NCBI GenBank assembly: GCA_049724395.1
Contig: JAUGWO010000060.1
Coordinates: forward strand, 186,001 to 250,000
Reading direction: 5' to 3'
Length of the DNA: 64,000 nt
From: Spongospora subterranea f. sp. subterranea
Taxonomy: Eukaryota > Endomyxa: Phytomyxea > Phytomyxea > Plasmodiophorida
In this document: positions 21,922 through 33,164 of the stretch, piece after piece
Position numbering within the stretch: the first letter of the stretch is position 1
Layout: the number at the start of each line of letters is the position of its first letter
Notes under the pieces: model-generated
What the model was told of the DNA's origin: nothing
Seen by the model: only the letters and a program-made list of their open reading frames with translations
Database searches by the model: none
Program-made: the position numbers and the translations under genes

Positions 21922-22904
21922 ATGATGGGGGACGACAACGGCAGTGTGTTCGAGCAAGAGGTGATGGTGCTGTCGTCCATATATGGTGAAGCCAACCAAA
22001 TGATCCATCATATCATGGGGTCGTCAGATGGCGCCAGCGAATCGCGGCTAATCGCGCTCTGGTTTAGGGGATGAATTCAGTGATCTCAACGCGAATCGTT
22101 ATGAAATCCTGATCAATTACGACATGTCCTTGATATTTTGGCCATCCGGTTCATCAGTCTCGTACACATCGCCACCCTTATTCAGGTACTGGGACACACG
22201 CACCGCGTCAGCCTCGTTCGACAGCTGACAATCGCCGCTGGAAAATGGCGCCATTAGGCTGGAATTGCGCCCGAAGCGGTCATGGCGCTCGCGGGCCGCA
22301 CTTCACGCTGTCCAGGAAAGGATGGGCGCCATGTTCAGGGCGGGCGAACCTGTTATACACGATTGGGTCGAATACCTCCGATCGCTGCCCAGCGTAAGAT
22401 CACGATTTCTATTATCGAAAACATTGTGAAATAATCGTCGTTTGTGGGCCAGGATTATATCGAACAGGAACAGGGCGTGATCGCGACCGCGAACACGTTG
22501 GTCAGTGATGATGGTGCAGTTCCTGAGATCCACCACGGCGCAACTGTTGTTGAGCGAAAATCGCGATTCGTTGCGCACACGTTGCCCGGGTCGCCAATCT
22601 CGAACAAGTCGATCGGGTCCTAAGACAGCTGAAGAGCGATGCGAAGATTGCTCAGGCGACCCATAACATCATGGCATACAGGGTCGGGGGCCACGAGAAC
22701 CGCGACGACGACGGTGAAGGTGCGGCGGGCGACACACTATTATACCTTCTACAGCGAATGGGGATCACCAACACGGTCGTGGTCGTATCCCGATGGTTCG
22801 GCGGCGTTAAACTCGGGCCGGATCGGTTCAGGATCATCGCCAAAGTCGCCAAGGATCTTCTCGACGCGCTCAACTGGCAATCGTCTTCAGCACCGCTCAC
22901 CTGA
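21922..22904 (+). CDS. IMPACT-like protein (RWD domain plus UPF0029/YigZ domain), apparent indel
   Basis: The first exon has FEQEVMVLSSIYGE, the RWD-domain opening. A 61-nt intron joins it to an exon with NRYEILINYDMSLIFWPSG. The YigZ/UPF0029 domain reads ERKSRFVAH, ATHNIMAYRV, ENRDDDGEGAAGDTLL and VVVVSRWFGGVKLGPDRFR. IMPACT/Yih1 proteins bind GCN1 and restrain the eIF2 kinase GCN2. Between VAH and VARVANLEQVDRVLRQLK the frame changes at the CACAC of 22576-22580, as though two bases were extra. A 44-nt intron could also restore frame, but it would delete residues that match the family well. Exon edges between the domains are uncertain. Confidence 0.7.
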
Positions 22905-22998
22905 CGTAGATGCTCATGGCCCATTCGAAAAATCAGCTCCAACGCGTTGCGTTTCGCGGACACGAGTCGACACTGTGCGACTTCATAATCGCTCACAG

Positions 22999-23745
22999 TA
23001 AATCAACAACAAAACAACGGACACATCTTTCCAGCATTACTATACGCTGCATTTTTCGGCACGATAACGAACTTGCTCACGGGAAATATGACGTCCATAA
23101 TAATCGTGTGAAACCTACGAAGCGAGTTAGAGAATAACGACAAGTAGAAGTTGAAGGCGTTGAAAAAATTCTTATCTAGCTCTGGCGTGGAACATTTCCA
23201 CGAACGACGGCGCAGCTTTGCATTTTCTGTGCTCGATTCGAACAATGTTAGATTATGGAATTTCCCGCAAAGGTCGGGGAGGATCAGATGACAACGTCGA
23301 GGGAGAATCGCGAGCGTAAATCCGATTGCCGTTGACATCGAGCAGAGTGCCTGGCAATGCGCCATCGGACCTACTCTCGCAATCCCTCTCTCGACATTGA
23401 CTGACAAACGGTCTCCCTCGCCTTCGTGAACGATGCTCCAGCTGAACATGCATTCCCCGATCTGGGGTGTTGGGCATACAACAACCTCAGTCAAATAATG
23501 CGAGAACCGGGACGTTGTCGAAATATGACGACAACGTCGGCCTTCACGTCGTCCTGATACCTTAACCGGATCGACATCCCCAGAACGTTTCGAATCTCCC
23601 AAGAAATTTCAACATTTTTTTCTGCAAACACCAGCTCGAGAGCGCTCGATCCGAGCTTTGCAGAACAGCTGACAGAAATTCTGCTCTGCGTCGCCCATGA
23701 CCTGGCGATAAAAAAAACCGGGTGATTCATGTTACACACACACAC
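22999..23745 (-). CDS. Hypothetical protein, unrecognised
   Basis: Two open frames on this strand look like consecutive exons. One, near 23500-23740, reads ALELVFAEKNVEISWEIRN and VKADVVVIFRQRPGS. The other, near 23240-23480, reads IGECMFSWSIVHEGEGDRLS and MSTAIGFTLAILPRRCHLIL. The alternating hydrophobic pattern suggests beta strands, possibly a GOLD-like or other beta-sandwich fold, but I cannot assign a family. The exact exon limits and start are uncertain. The frame that runs on to 23003 may be non-coding toward its end. Confidence 0.35.
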
Positions 23746-23865
23746 ACAGCCCGTCCGCCACGGACCTTTTGGAAATGCGCACGATTTGAAATGTTTTCGG
23801 TCTGGTTGTCAGTAGCTTATAAAGGGAGCCACGGAAAGTAGAGCTGGTGTTGGGTCTTTCGCTCA

Positions 23866-25000
23866 ATGGACGAGGATGAGACTAAGGATTCGACCAGGAT
23901 TCCTCATTTGTACGGAATCCGCCGCCCCCTGGGCAATTTTCGCCCAGCAATTTTTTTTTGTGTGTGTCCTGATAATTCGTGTGTGCTCAGCCTGGTGGAG
24001 ACCAAGGATGGCGTCACCATATTGACGAATCGCCACCCAGAGCAGCCGTCCTTTCTGCACTCCGAACGCGAAACGTCGTCGAACGAGGAGCTGGAAACTC
24101 CTGTCGAATGCAAGAACTGCAACTGTAAAAACTCGAAATGCCTCAAACTGTAAGGAAATATATGGTCATCGACCCCGTCCGCATTGAACTGATTTCACCT
24201 TGGGAACGATCTTAGCTACTGCGAATGTTTTGCAGCGTCCCTGTACTGTACCGGCTGCAATTGTTCGAACTGCATGAACACCCCCGATTGCGATGAAATT
24301 CGTTTGACCGCAATCCAGGCCATCCGCAGCCGAAATCCGGACGCGTTCAAGGCGAAATCGTCGAAATCACGCGAGTCAACGGGCTGTCGATGCAAAAGGT
24401 CCGGCTGTACAAAAAAATACTGTGAATGTTTTCAGAATAAGTACGCCGGGATTGCCACGCGTCGTATGCGCCCGCTAACCGCTCGTTTTTGTCAGCCGTC
24501 CCTGCACGAACCTGTGTCAATGTTCAGCTTGTCGAAACCCGTTCCACTCACATTCGCCGCCATCAAGGTCGAGTACGCATCGGTTCAACTTCTCAGCCAT
24601 CAATAAGGTGCGGTTTTGTTTCGAGCGCCCGTTCGGAAGGCGTTGTGACATTGGAAAAAAATTGCAGGGAGTTGTCGAGCTGACCAGAAGCATGGTGTTG
24701 GCCGTTCAGCGTTTAAGCGACCAGGAAGCGGCTCAAGGTCTGTTGACCCTGTCGTTCCGTTCCCCAGATGGTCCAAGGGGCCACAAACGGTCTTGGTCAG
24801 ACTACGATGCTGATAATTCATTGCTGAACCCCCCCTCTCCGGAAACGGCCCGGTTGCTGTGCGATGAGAACCCCCAGCAATTCTCGCTGTCGTCGGAGCG
24901 CACCGATCTGTACCGTCGTCAAGAGTATGAGGTCCTGTCCAGGGTCGACGCCTACTTCAAAACCCTAGTCTCCGAGACCTTCCCCAGGAGTACTTCGTGA
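23866..25000 (+). CDS. Tesmin/TSO1-type CXC-domain DNA-binding protein (LIN54 family)
   Basis: Two cysteine-rich CXC motifs joined by an RNPxAF linker are seen. The first reads ECKNCNCKNSKCLKL, then across an intron YCECFAASLYCTGCNC and SNCMN. The linker is AIQAIRSRNPDAFKAK. The second reads GCRCKRSGCTKKYCECFQN and, across an intron of about 54 nt (24442-24495), NRPCTNLCQCSACRNPF. The paired CXC-hinge-CXC module binds the CHR element in promoters and is the DNA-binding part of LIN54 in the DREAM/MuvB cell-cycle complex. The C-terminal exon (about 24608-25000) is predicted helical, with DIGKKLQGVVELTRSMVLAV, plausibly the partner-binding tail. It could equally be a TSO1/CPP-like factor outside DREAM. 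Confidence 0.85.
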
Positions 25001-25362
25001 CCTCCTCGTCTTGATCGCCGTCTCTATAGTGTCCAGTAATTATTATATATATATAAAACCCATTTTAGCGCACCCTCCTTTTATCGCCATTGTGTCGGTC
25101 GCCCCGAAGTCCCTCGGCGAACGCGAAACGTGTACACAGTAACAAGTGTATGTTACCGTACAGGGGTTCAGGAATCGTTCAGGTTACCACACGGTCGCCG
25201 CGTTTTAGCAGTGCAATGCGAATTTGTTACCCATACCGGTGGGTCGCGCCAGACTCATCCAATTATTTGCTGAAACATTAGTGCAGCATGGCATCCAGTG
25301 GCGTAACGATACTCGTGAAGTGTCTTCTGTGATCTAACTCGGGTCTCGTTATCATTCCCAAA
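25001..25362. other. Gap between the CXC gene and MCM8
   Basis: The gap contains a TATATATATATAAAA tract at about 25043-25057 and no convincing coding frame. A short frame from ATG 25288 could be a first exon of MCM8, but I cannot show its splice. Confidence 0.4.
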
Positions 25363-28187
25363 ATGGAACATCTTTGGTGTCTGTATTTCATTGGCGAACA
25401 GTTCTCCGTTGATGACGTCCGGGTGCCCGTGATCCAGGCGCTGAGCGAGTATTTCCAGGATCGTCTGGACCGCATTCGTGAGAATCTCGCGAAGCTCTCG
25501 TTTGTGAAAATTGACTTGACCGATATTGATGACGAAATGCCCATCGAGGGATTCACCAACCTTCTACGAAATGAACCGACTCATCTTATTGCCTGTGTCG
25601 AAATGGCGATACATCTGGTATCTATCCATCTAATCCAAATATCATAGCTAACTCAAATTAGATGTTAGAAAATGCAAACGAGCCCCCGACTTCAAAGGTT
25701 ATAGTGAGGTTTTATAATTTCAATCCGGTTTTGCAACTTCAAAACCTTATGCGCTCAAGTAATGTCGAAAAATTTTCAAGCCTTAGAGGAACTGTTGTAC
25801 GAATGACGTCGATTCAGCCCCTAGTAACTTCACTGCAGTTCATTTGCAACCGCTGTGGTGCTGAAACAACCAAACATTTTCCTGACGGAAAATACGCACC
25901 ACCGCTCAGGTATGTTTTCCTCGAAGTATATGGTTGTAATTCCGAACTCGATTTTTGTAGTTGCGTGAATTCTGATTGTAGAAACCGTGCGATGCAGCCG
26001 GATAGATTATCAGCTGTAACTGTAGATTATCAGAAAATTCGAGTTCAGGAATTATTCACCGATGCCGGATCAGATATCGGAAGAGTACCGAAATCCATTG
26101 AAATTGAGCTGAAGGAAGATCTGGTTGATTCCTGTTTACCTGGGGATGTATTAACGGTATCAGGAATAGTTAAGGTCTGCAGTGCCTCCTTTGCCATGGT
26201 TTCAGGTCAAAATATCTTACAGACTTGATGGTAGGCCCTAAAAACTGACTCGCGTTCCAATGGCAAGCAAGAAACTTGCCTTTATGTACTATATGTTGTT
26301 GCGAACTCTGTCGTAAACGAAAAACGTATAAAAGGGTCAGATGGCCGGTTCCAGGATAAAGATGCTGTCTCAAACTCCGATGAGTCGTTCACTCTGCAAG
26401 AACTGCACGGAATTTGCGCTGTGCACGAATCCGAACACCTTTTCGAACTCATTGTAAACTCCCTTTGTCCTGGGATCTTCGGTCATGAGCTGGTCAAGGG
26501 TTAGTATGAACAATTCTGTGGTTACGTCATCAAGCTCATTCCTCACTTCGCAGCGGGTTTGTGCTTGGGCCTGTTCTCTGGCGTACGGAAACATGTAGGA
26601 AGTTCGCATCAGATTCCGATGAGAGGTGATATACATGTTCTAATGCTTGGAGATCCTGGTAAAGTTGACTTGCCTAGACATTTGCAAAAGATTTATCTTC
26701 TCGTTTTAGGACTAGGGAAGTCCCAGCTGCTTCGAGCCTGTACCGTGGTCGCTCCCCGAGCTGTTTATGTATGCGGAAATTCAACGTCAACAGCAGGGTT
26801 GACGGTTTCCATGGTGAAAGACAGCAACGGCGATTCTGCATTAGAAGCAGGAGCACTGGTTCTCGCGGATAACGGTATCTGTTGCATCGATGAGTTTGAT
26901 AAGATGACCAGCGATCCCCAAGCTCTTCTTGAGACCATGGAGCAGCAGAGTATTTCAATTGCAAAGGTTGGAAGCTTTCTTCTTCTTTTTGAAGGCTGGG
27001 AATTACGTTTGCTCTCTGTCAGGCAGGAATCTGTTGTTCGCTTTCTGCTCGGTCTACTGTGTTTGTTGCGGCAAATCCTATAGGTGGCCACTATAAGTTG
27101 GTGCACGAATGCAATCCATCATGTTGAAGAATTAAAATCGGATTGCAGCCGGACCAAAACTGTCCTTGGGAATATGAAAATCTCTGCTGCGTTGCTTTCT
27201 CGGTTTGATTTGGTTTTCGTGTTGCTCGACGATCCTGACGCTAACAGAGATGAACTACTATCCGAGCATGTTCTCGCAGTAAATTTGCAGATTGTCGTAA
27301 ATTCTTGGCAGCTTCTGATTTGATATTTTTGTCAGTTACATTCTGGAGGCACATCCAATTATCAACGATCTCATGGTTCTGATCATGATTCAAGAAGTTC
27401 GTATCCAAGTTAATGAATGATGTCAGTGTGCTGACCCTTCAGTAGTCAAATACCAACCCGAAAATTTGGATGACTGGGGCGACGATGCCACCCTGGTTTC
27501 GCGTATCAAACAGCAAGGGCCGAAATCGCCGCATTTTGATGCAATTCCGCCACAATTGCTCAGAAAGTACATTGCGTATGCCAAAGAGTTTGTTCGACCT
27601 CGGTATAGACACATATTTCTTTGATTGACTGCACATCTTTACGTTCATTTCTTTTCAGATTATCGCAACAAGCAAAACATATTTTGAAAGAATTTTATTT
27701 ATCGCTCCGCAGAGAAAGAAATACAACTGATGTCAGCCAGATCACTACCAGGCAATTGGAGTCATTAATTAGATTGGGAGAAGCCCGGGCGCGTATGGAG
27801 CTTCGGGAAATAGTTACTGAACAAGATGCAAAGGTGATCTCATGACACCCAATTGCGACTCAGCTTACCAATTTCATGCGAAAGGACGTCGTTGAGATAA
27901 TGAAAGAATCGCTTTTCGATCTTTACTCTGACGAATTTGCTTCTGTTCATGTCGAGGCTGCTACAACTAGCTCGTTTCGATCCAAAAATGCAAAAGCTTT
28001 CATCAAAAAAGCAGTCGAGTTCAGTCGCCATTCCGACAAAACGCTGTTTACCAGATCAGATCTACGAACAATCGCCGAATCTTCTGGCATAGCGAGCGCT
28101 GATGTCGAGGCTTTTTTGGACATGATTAACCAACAGAATGTTATTCTTTGCAAAGGAGGAAATAAATACCAGTTGATGTGCGGATGA
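25363..28187 (+). CDS. MCM8: DNA helicase MCM8
   Basis: MCM8 is the MCM-family ATPase that works with MCM9 in homologous recombination and crosslink repair. Many small exons are seen. The N-terminal part has [11 protein letters not shown]. The zinc finger is CNRCG and, after an intron, [24 protein letters not shown] and [20 protein letters not shown] match MCM8 specifically. The ATPase core has [20 protein letters not shown], Walker A GDPGLGKSQ (split by an intron at about 26658-26708), [20 protein letters not shown], Walker [22 protein letters not shown] and the arginine-finger segment [19 protein letters not shown]. The C-terminal winged-helix-like exon ends in [10 protein letters not shown] at 28187. 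It appears complete; MCM9 is not in the window. Confidence 0.93.
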
Positions 28188-29038
28188 CGAGCAGAAGCGT
28201 TCGAGAACACTTGTCAGTGAGGAAACGGTGCCGCGGTATGCCCATCAAGTACATCTCGACAATTTAGTAACAGTGTACCAAAGTGTAAAGGGTATTCTGG
28301 AACGTCAACACTGACCATTGGCAGAAATCTTGATTCAACAGCACGAAGTGGTCGTACCACATCATCATCGTTTCAACAGCAAGGCAGTTTCGACACGCAA
28401 CTGTAGTCGGTCCAGAAATATAGACGAGCTCGTTGACGACGCTGACTACGTCGTCCAAAGGATAATTATGAATCACTGATGACGCCTATTTTATCCTTAA
28501 GTTTTTTGTTCGAATCAGCTGGAAATCCGCCCTGGGGCTGAACTGTAAACTATTCGGCGTTGATATCAATAATAGTCTACGATGCTTGTCATCGGTGCGA
28601 TGACAACCAGGGATGGTTGATCTTGTGACACACTGGTTATCCCCTGCCCATTATCTTGTCAAATCTGAACAGATACGCGGCCTATGAAATTCAATGGTAA
28701 AATCATAAATATCAATGCTTAGAAAATCACTTACAACTGGCCCCAAACCAGCGAGATGAAAAAACTCTCAACCGTATAAATGTGTATTTGCATATGTACA
28801 AGTTTAATACGAGATTTGGGGTCTGTAGAGTTAGCAGTCAGCTCAACTCTCACTTGTTAGACATGAACAATAGATCCAGTTTAAGTTCTGCTGTCAACAT
28901 TGCGCGCCAGTGGCCAGTAGAGTGTTGTCCCGGGTCCCTGGTCTGGCAGACGGCAGTTGACGGACTTGGTGTGTGGATGGATTTGGGTGGTCATTGACTG
29001 TTGTGGCTGCACGGCACCCTGCCAATCCACTCACTCAA
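28188..29038. other. Gap of about 850 bases with no supported gene
   Basis: I find only short frames without splice logic or family resemblance on either strand. Confidence 0.5.
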
Positions 29039-30256
29039 ATGGCAATCGAGGCGAATATTGTCAGCCGCAATGGAAAAGAGCTTTGCAGGTCTGCTGTGCA
29101 TAATAATCCCCTGTTCTTTGTCCTTTTTTTACTTTTGGATTAGACTCACGCTTGACCAGGACGCAACCGTATCTGAGCTCAAAAAGGAGTTTTATCGCCA
29201 AAGTAATTGTTGCATTCATATTTAGTGTTTATTTGTACTGATGGGGTTTAGATCCAAAATACCCGACCTGTCGTCAGTATTTTACTGTCGGTTCTGGCGT
29301 CGACCGTGTTGCCCTCAAAAACGATAAGACACAATTGTCGCAATACTGTGAGATTTGCTGCGTCTTGTTTCAGTGTCAGATTGCTATTTACACATAAGGC
29401 AGTAAATGTACAAGGCGCTTCTCCAATCACGATCGCATTCAAAGATTTAGGGCCTCAAGTCGCCTGGCGTACCGTGTTTCTCGTGGAATATGCTGGTCCA
29501 TTGTTCGTTCATCTCCTTGTGTTCTTTCTACCGTCGTTATTCTATTCGGTTCCTGTAAAATCTCGTCATCCAATTCAATGGTGAGCTCAATCGGTGTCGT
29601 GCCAACGAGACCAAATTCAATTTGTTAGGATCGCGTTGCTCCTGGCGGTACTTCACTATGTCAAACGTGAACTGGAGACAATCTTTGTGCATCGATTCAG
29701 CACAGGGACAATGCCCATCATGAACATCTTCAAGAACAGTTTCCACTACTGGGGATTAGGTGAAAACATGTCGTGGTCCGATCTCCCCCGATCTTATCGG
29801 TTTGTTGTTCAGGTGGACTGTTCATCGCATACTTCGTCTACCATCCTCTCTATACGCCCACAGTTAGCTTGAACACTGCCTACATCTGTGCAGGCGTCTT
29901 CATCGCCGCCATGCTCTCCAATCTTCACTGTCATATCATCTTGATGAATCTTCGTCCCGCTGGTTCCACGATTCGGCGCATTCCTAAGGGGTTCCTGTTT
30001 GAGTTTATCTCTTGTCCAAACTACTTTTTTGAGATCGTGGCCTGGTCGGCGTTTGCTGTTCTCACTGGAGCATTGACGTGTAAGAGTATCGGCATAATTC
30101 ACCCACACCGGTCTGAGTGTTTTCGTAGCTTTTTTCTTCGTCCTGGTCTCAGCTGGGCAAATGTATATTTGGGCGATCAACAAGCACAAGGCATATCGTA
30201 AAGAGTTCCCCGATTACCCGAAGGGCAGACGGGCCCTGATCCCATTCGTCGTCTAA
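29039..30256 (+). CDS. TSC13: Very-long-chain trans-2-enoyl-CoA reductase (TECR/Tsc13)
   Basis: It catalyses the last step of the ER fatty-acid elongation cycle, reducing trans-2-enoyl-CoA. The ubiquitin-like N-terminus is split: AIEANIVSRNGKELCR, then a 55-nt intron (29089-29143), then LTLDQDATVSELKKEFYRQ. Later exons have AFKDLGPQVAWRTVFLVEYA, a set of membrane helices, VHRFSTGTMPIMNIFKNS, RRIPKGFLFEFISCPNYFFE and a C-terminal exon with INKHKAYRKEFPDYPKGRRA. The steroid 5-alpha-reductase-like core and the NYFFE segment are conserved in the family. The frame ends in PFVV at 30256. It appears complete. Confidence 0.92.
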
Positions 30257-30385
30257 CGCCATCGTACGGGACGGTTATGCAGCAGAATCGCCTTCAGAAC
30301 AGTGTCAGAATTGACCAATAAACCAAACCATCAGGCCTGATTTCGATGACGATCGAGTACAGAATTGATAACTTGCCCAAGCTAA

Positions 30386-31096
30386 ATGGCGCATCAGATA
30401 CGCGAACTTGCTGAAGACTGGGCGTCCCGATGTTATACCGATCCGGATATGACTCAATATTGGATTGCGTCGGTTTATTTTGCGTTCTCTCGATTCAGTC
30501 GATTTCTGGAACTGCGATTTGGAAAAGAGATGCCCAGCCTCGTTCGGGAAGCCTCCCAATCGACCAAGGAGTTGCACCGTGAGGCCTATAACATCAGCCC
30601 TACCCTCATATCGAGCTCGGCCGCGCCTGTTGACATTGTCCGCCTTATCAAACACGTCGAGGGTCTTGACAATTCCGGCGCTCTCGTATTCGCGTTCGTG
30701 ATGTATTCTGGACTAAACCACGTATTCCAGAACAGTCATCACTGTCCAACATTTCTAGTTGATTATCGAGACGATCTGAGTGTCGCCGACAGCCAAACTG
30801 CAGTAGAGGTGGCGACATCGTGCCATAAACTTATGAGTCAGATTGTCGATCCAGTTGCGATGCATAAGCACCATCATCATTTCAATGGGAAGGCGCCGAT
30901 AAATGGATCAGGTTGTCCATTTCTGAACGCTGATAAGGCCATGTCGCAGTGGATGACAAAACTGATCGGACTCAGCTTCGCCACGTGCATTATCGGTATT
31001 GTGTCTATCGTACAAACGCCGGCAGAACTGATTCGGTTTTCATCAGGAGGGCTTGCCGTGATTCTCAACGAAACCTTGCGACGATCGTGGCAATGA
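30386..31096 (+). CDS. Unknown protein with C-terminal membrane segment
   Basis: A single open frame of 236 residues. The soluble part has AFSRFSRFLELRFGKEMPS and a His-rich patch (MHKHHHHFNG). Near the C-terminus, KLIGLSFATCIIGIVSIV is a likely membrane helix followed by about 30 residues, so the protein may be nearly tail-anchored. I recognise no family. It lies 130 bases after TECR on the same strand. Confidence 0.55.
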   Translation: MAHQIRELAEDWASRCYTDPDMTQYWIASVYFAFSRFSRFLELRFGKEMPSLVREASQSTKELHREAYNISPTLISSSAAPVDIVRLIKHVEGLDNSGALVFAFVMYSGLNHVFQNSHHCPTFLVDYRDDLSVADSQTAVEVATSCHKLMSQIVDPVAMHKHHHHFNGKAPINGSGCPFLNADKAMSQWMTKLIGLSFATCIIGIVSIVQTPAELIRFSSGGLAVILNETLRRSWQ

Positions 31097-31452
31097 ATAA
31101 CACGCTCATCATCATCAGTGACAGTAGCGCTCGATGTTCAATCAGAACCTAAGCGCTGGTTGTCAGGTCTATTCGTTGATCCTAAACGTGTTTATATACA
31201 GCAAAATGATTTAGAATATCATTGCCAGATTGTTGTCCAGCTGAACAACATCTTGCAAAAGCTCCATTAAGGGTCGATAGGCTGAATGAAAAGTTTCGAC
31301 GCAGCACGGTCTCTCTCAAATTGGTGATCGTATGTGCTCCCAAAAATGAACTTGATAATTTTTTCTTTAACCACGATGTTACGCCATGGCGAACCTTCTT
31401 GATCCTTTTTTTCTTCTGAAACAACGCTCGAACGACGCTTCCGATAGAATCC

Positions 31453-31971
31453 GTGAAACCCGACAGCACACTCCACAGAACGTTTGAATTCTCGTCAAGG
31501 GAACAGTTCTATGAATCGACAGACGCATCGTGTTTTAATCGCCTCAATCTAACCGATCATCGCACAGAGATGAGGTTTTGTGCCCTGGCAGGCATCTTGT
31601 ACAACGGTAACCCCAACAAATACAACACAGCTTTCGCTGTTGATAAACGACAAATCGGATCCTACAAGAGCTCACAAGAGCTCATCTATTCGCGAAAACA
31701 GATCAATTACGTGATCGTGAGGGTCTTACCGCATGTCCATCAGGATTGTGTCTTTGAACCCCGGACATATCTTTCACGGTTTTGTTTTGTCAGATGGGAT
31801 GTGATGTTTTCCTATCTCGAACTTTGCAAGGCGTTTAAGCCGAAAGAGGGTCAATGGTGCTTTCGAAAAAGACGGCTGTTTTTAGCTTCACCGCATGTTG
31901 CCGACAGAAAGTGGCGATTAAGGATCACTGGTTGCAAGTGTAAGTGCTTCAACGGGAAGGTTGCTATATAA
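31453..31971 (+). CDS. Questionable open frame, unrecognised
   Basis: The frame is 172 residues with MRFCALAGILYNGNPNKYNT and a Cys-rich end (ITGCKCKCFNGKV). The same frame is open upstream from about 31222 except for one stop near 31420, so this may be a decayed or spliced gene. No family is recognised, and it borders the repeat zone. Confidence 0.25.
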   Translation: MKPDSTLHRTFEFSSREQFYESTDASCFNRLNLTDHRTEMRFCALAGILYNGNPNKYNTAFAVDKRQIGSYKSSQELIYSRKQINYVIVRVLPHVHQDCVFEPRTYLSRFCFVRWDVMFSYLELCKAFKPKEGQWCFRKRRLFLASPHVADRKWRLRITGCKCKCFNGKVAI

Positions 31972-32691
31972 GGTCAAAAGCTATGAAACGTCTTTACTGA
32001 CCTTGAGAGACGTGAGGCCAGCTGTATCCAATAAAAAATAAACCAAGATTCACGAGAAAGGAGTCATGTATTACACCTGATTCGGGTTTACGGAGGGGCG
32101 GTGCAACCAGAAGTGGCATGGCATTCGCCGAGATGGCCCATCAAACCGCAATCAGCTGCTGCTGTTCAAACAGAATATCTATTGATAACGCTCAAGAGCT
32201 TGCCTCTGAAATCAAGGTATTTTCTAGCTGCAACTGCTTTGTAAGGCCCGTTTAGATCCACCTTATGAGTTTGCGGTCTCACTGTTCTGAAAATGCCACC
32301 AGAGAGTTTGTCTCCAATGTTCATTCTAGCGGTCTGGCCTGAGTACAGAACGACGCGGATGAGAGTTTCAACACAGTTGCGTTCAGTCTGAACCCGCACA
32401 GTAAAAATACAGATGGAATGGCATACAAACGTTCAAGCAGTTGATTCTTTTTGTCAAATCCTAGCGCTTGATGCACCTAGTGGATAACAGGCAACGCTTG
32501 CGGTGCTTGGCTGCATTTATGCAGATCTGAGACTGTTTTCAACAAGGAATCGTACTTGAACAAAGTCAAATCGATCAAGCAGTTGATTCCCGTTGTTGCT
32601 TTATATATCACGGGTGGGCCGACTCCATTATCGGAATGAATCAGATCCCGACCGGGTTCATGATTTCCGCCCCCTGCCCCTTGCGTTCTCC
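31972..32691. other. Stretch before the hairpin pair, no gene seen
   Basis: Only short frames occur on both strands, with no recognisable domain or splice pattern. Confidence 0.4.
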
Positions 32692-33080
32692 ACAATGTCG
32701 ATCCTCATGACATATTGTTGCAGACGCATTTACGCCTGAACACCGGGACCTGGGCTATTTCTTGGCCACGTTTCCGGGGGATAGCCCAGGTCCCGGTGTT
32801 CAGGCGTAAATGCGTCTGCAACAATATGTCATGAGGATCGACATTGTCTTGGGGCATGCAACGACGTTTCAGCTGGAGACACCTCGATGGCCACCCACAC
32901 AGTAAAGAGCCGATCCGTCTGAGCTTGGCCACGTTTCCGGGGGACCGGCTGCAGACGGATCGGCTCTTTACTGTGTGGGTGGCCATCGAGGTGTCTCCAG
33001 CTGAAACGTCGTTGGAGTTCCAAGATGGGGCATGCAACGACGTTTCAGCTGGAGACACCTCGATGGCCACCCACACAGTA
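32692..33080. repeat. Two adjacent perfect hairpins plus a third arm copy
   Basis: Hairpin A has 67-nt arms at 32692-32758 and 32781-32847. Hairpin B has 63-nt arms at 32859-32921 and 32952-33014. As read, the arms pair without mismatches. The loops, 22 and 30 nt, both contain CTTGGCCACGTTTCCGGGGG. A direct third copy of the left region of hairpin B (32851-32904) occurs at 33027-33080. The two hairpins have unrelated arm sequences. Confidence 0.95.
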
Positions 33081-33164
33081 CCGACTGATGGAATTATTGT
33101 TATTTACACTTTGCCCACTGTCGCCGTGTCGTTTGATGCGCGAGTGGAACGTGGACAGGGTGTG

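Noticed and set aside
21762-21995. Minus-strand frame opposite the IMPACT start
   Set aside because: It is a shadow of the RWD exon and of the Arg/Pro-rich frame.
32692-33014. CRISPR-like array
   Set aside because: There are only two hairpins with unrelated arms, no regular repeat-spacer pattern, and the genome is eukaryotic.
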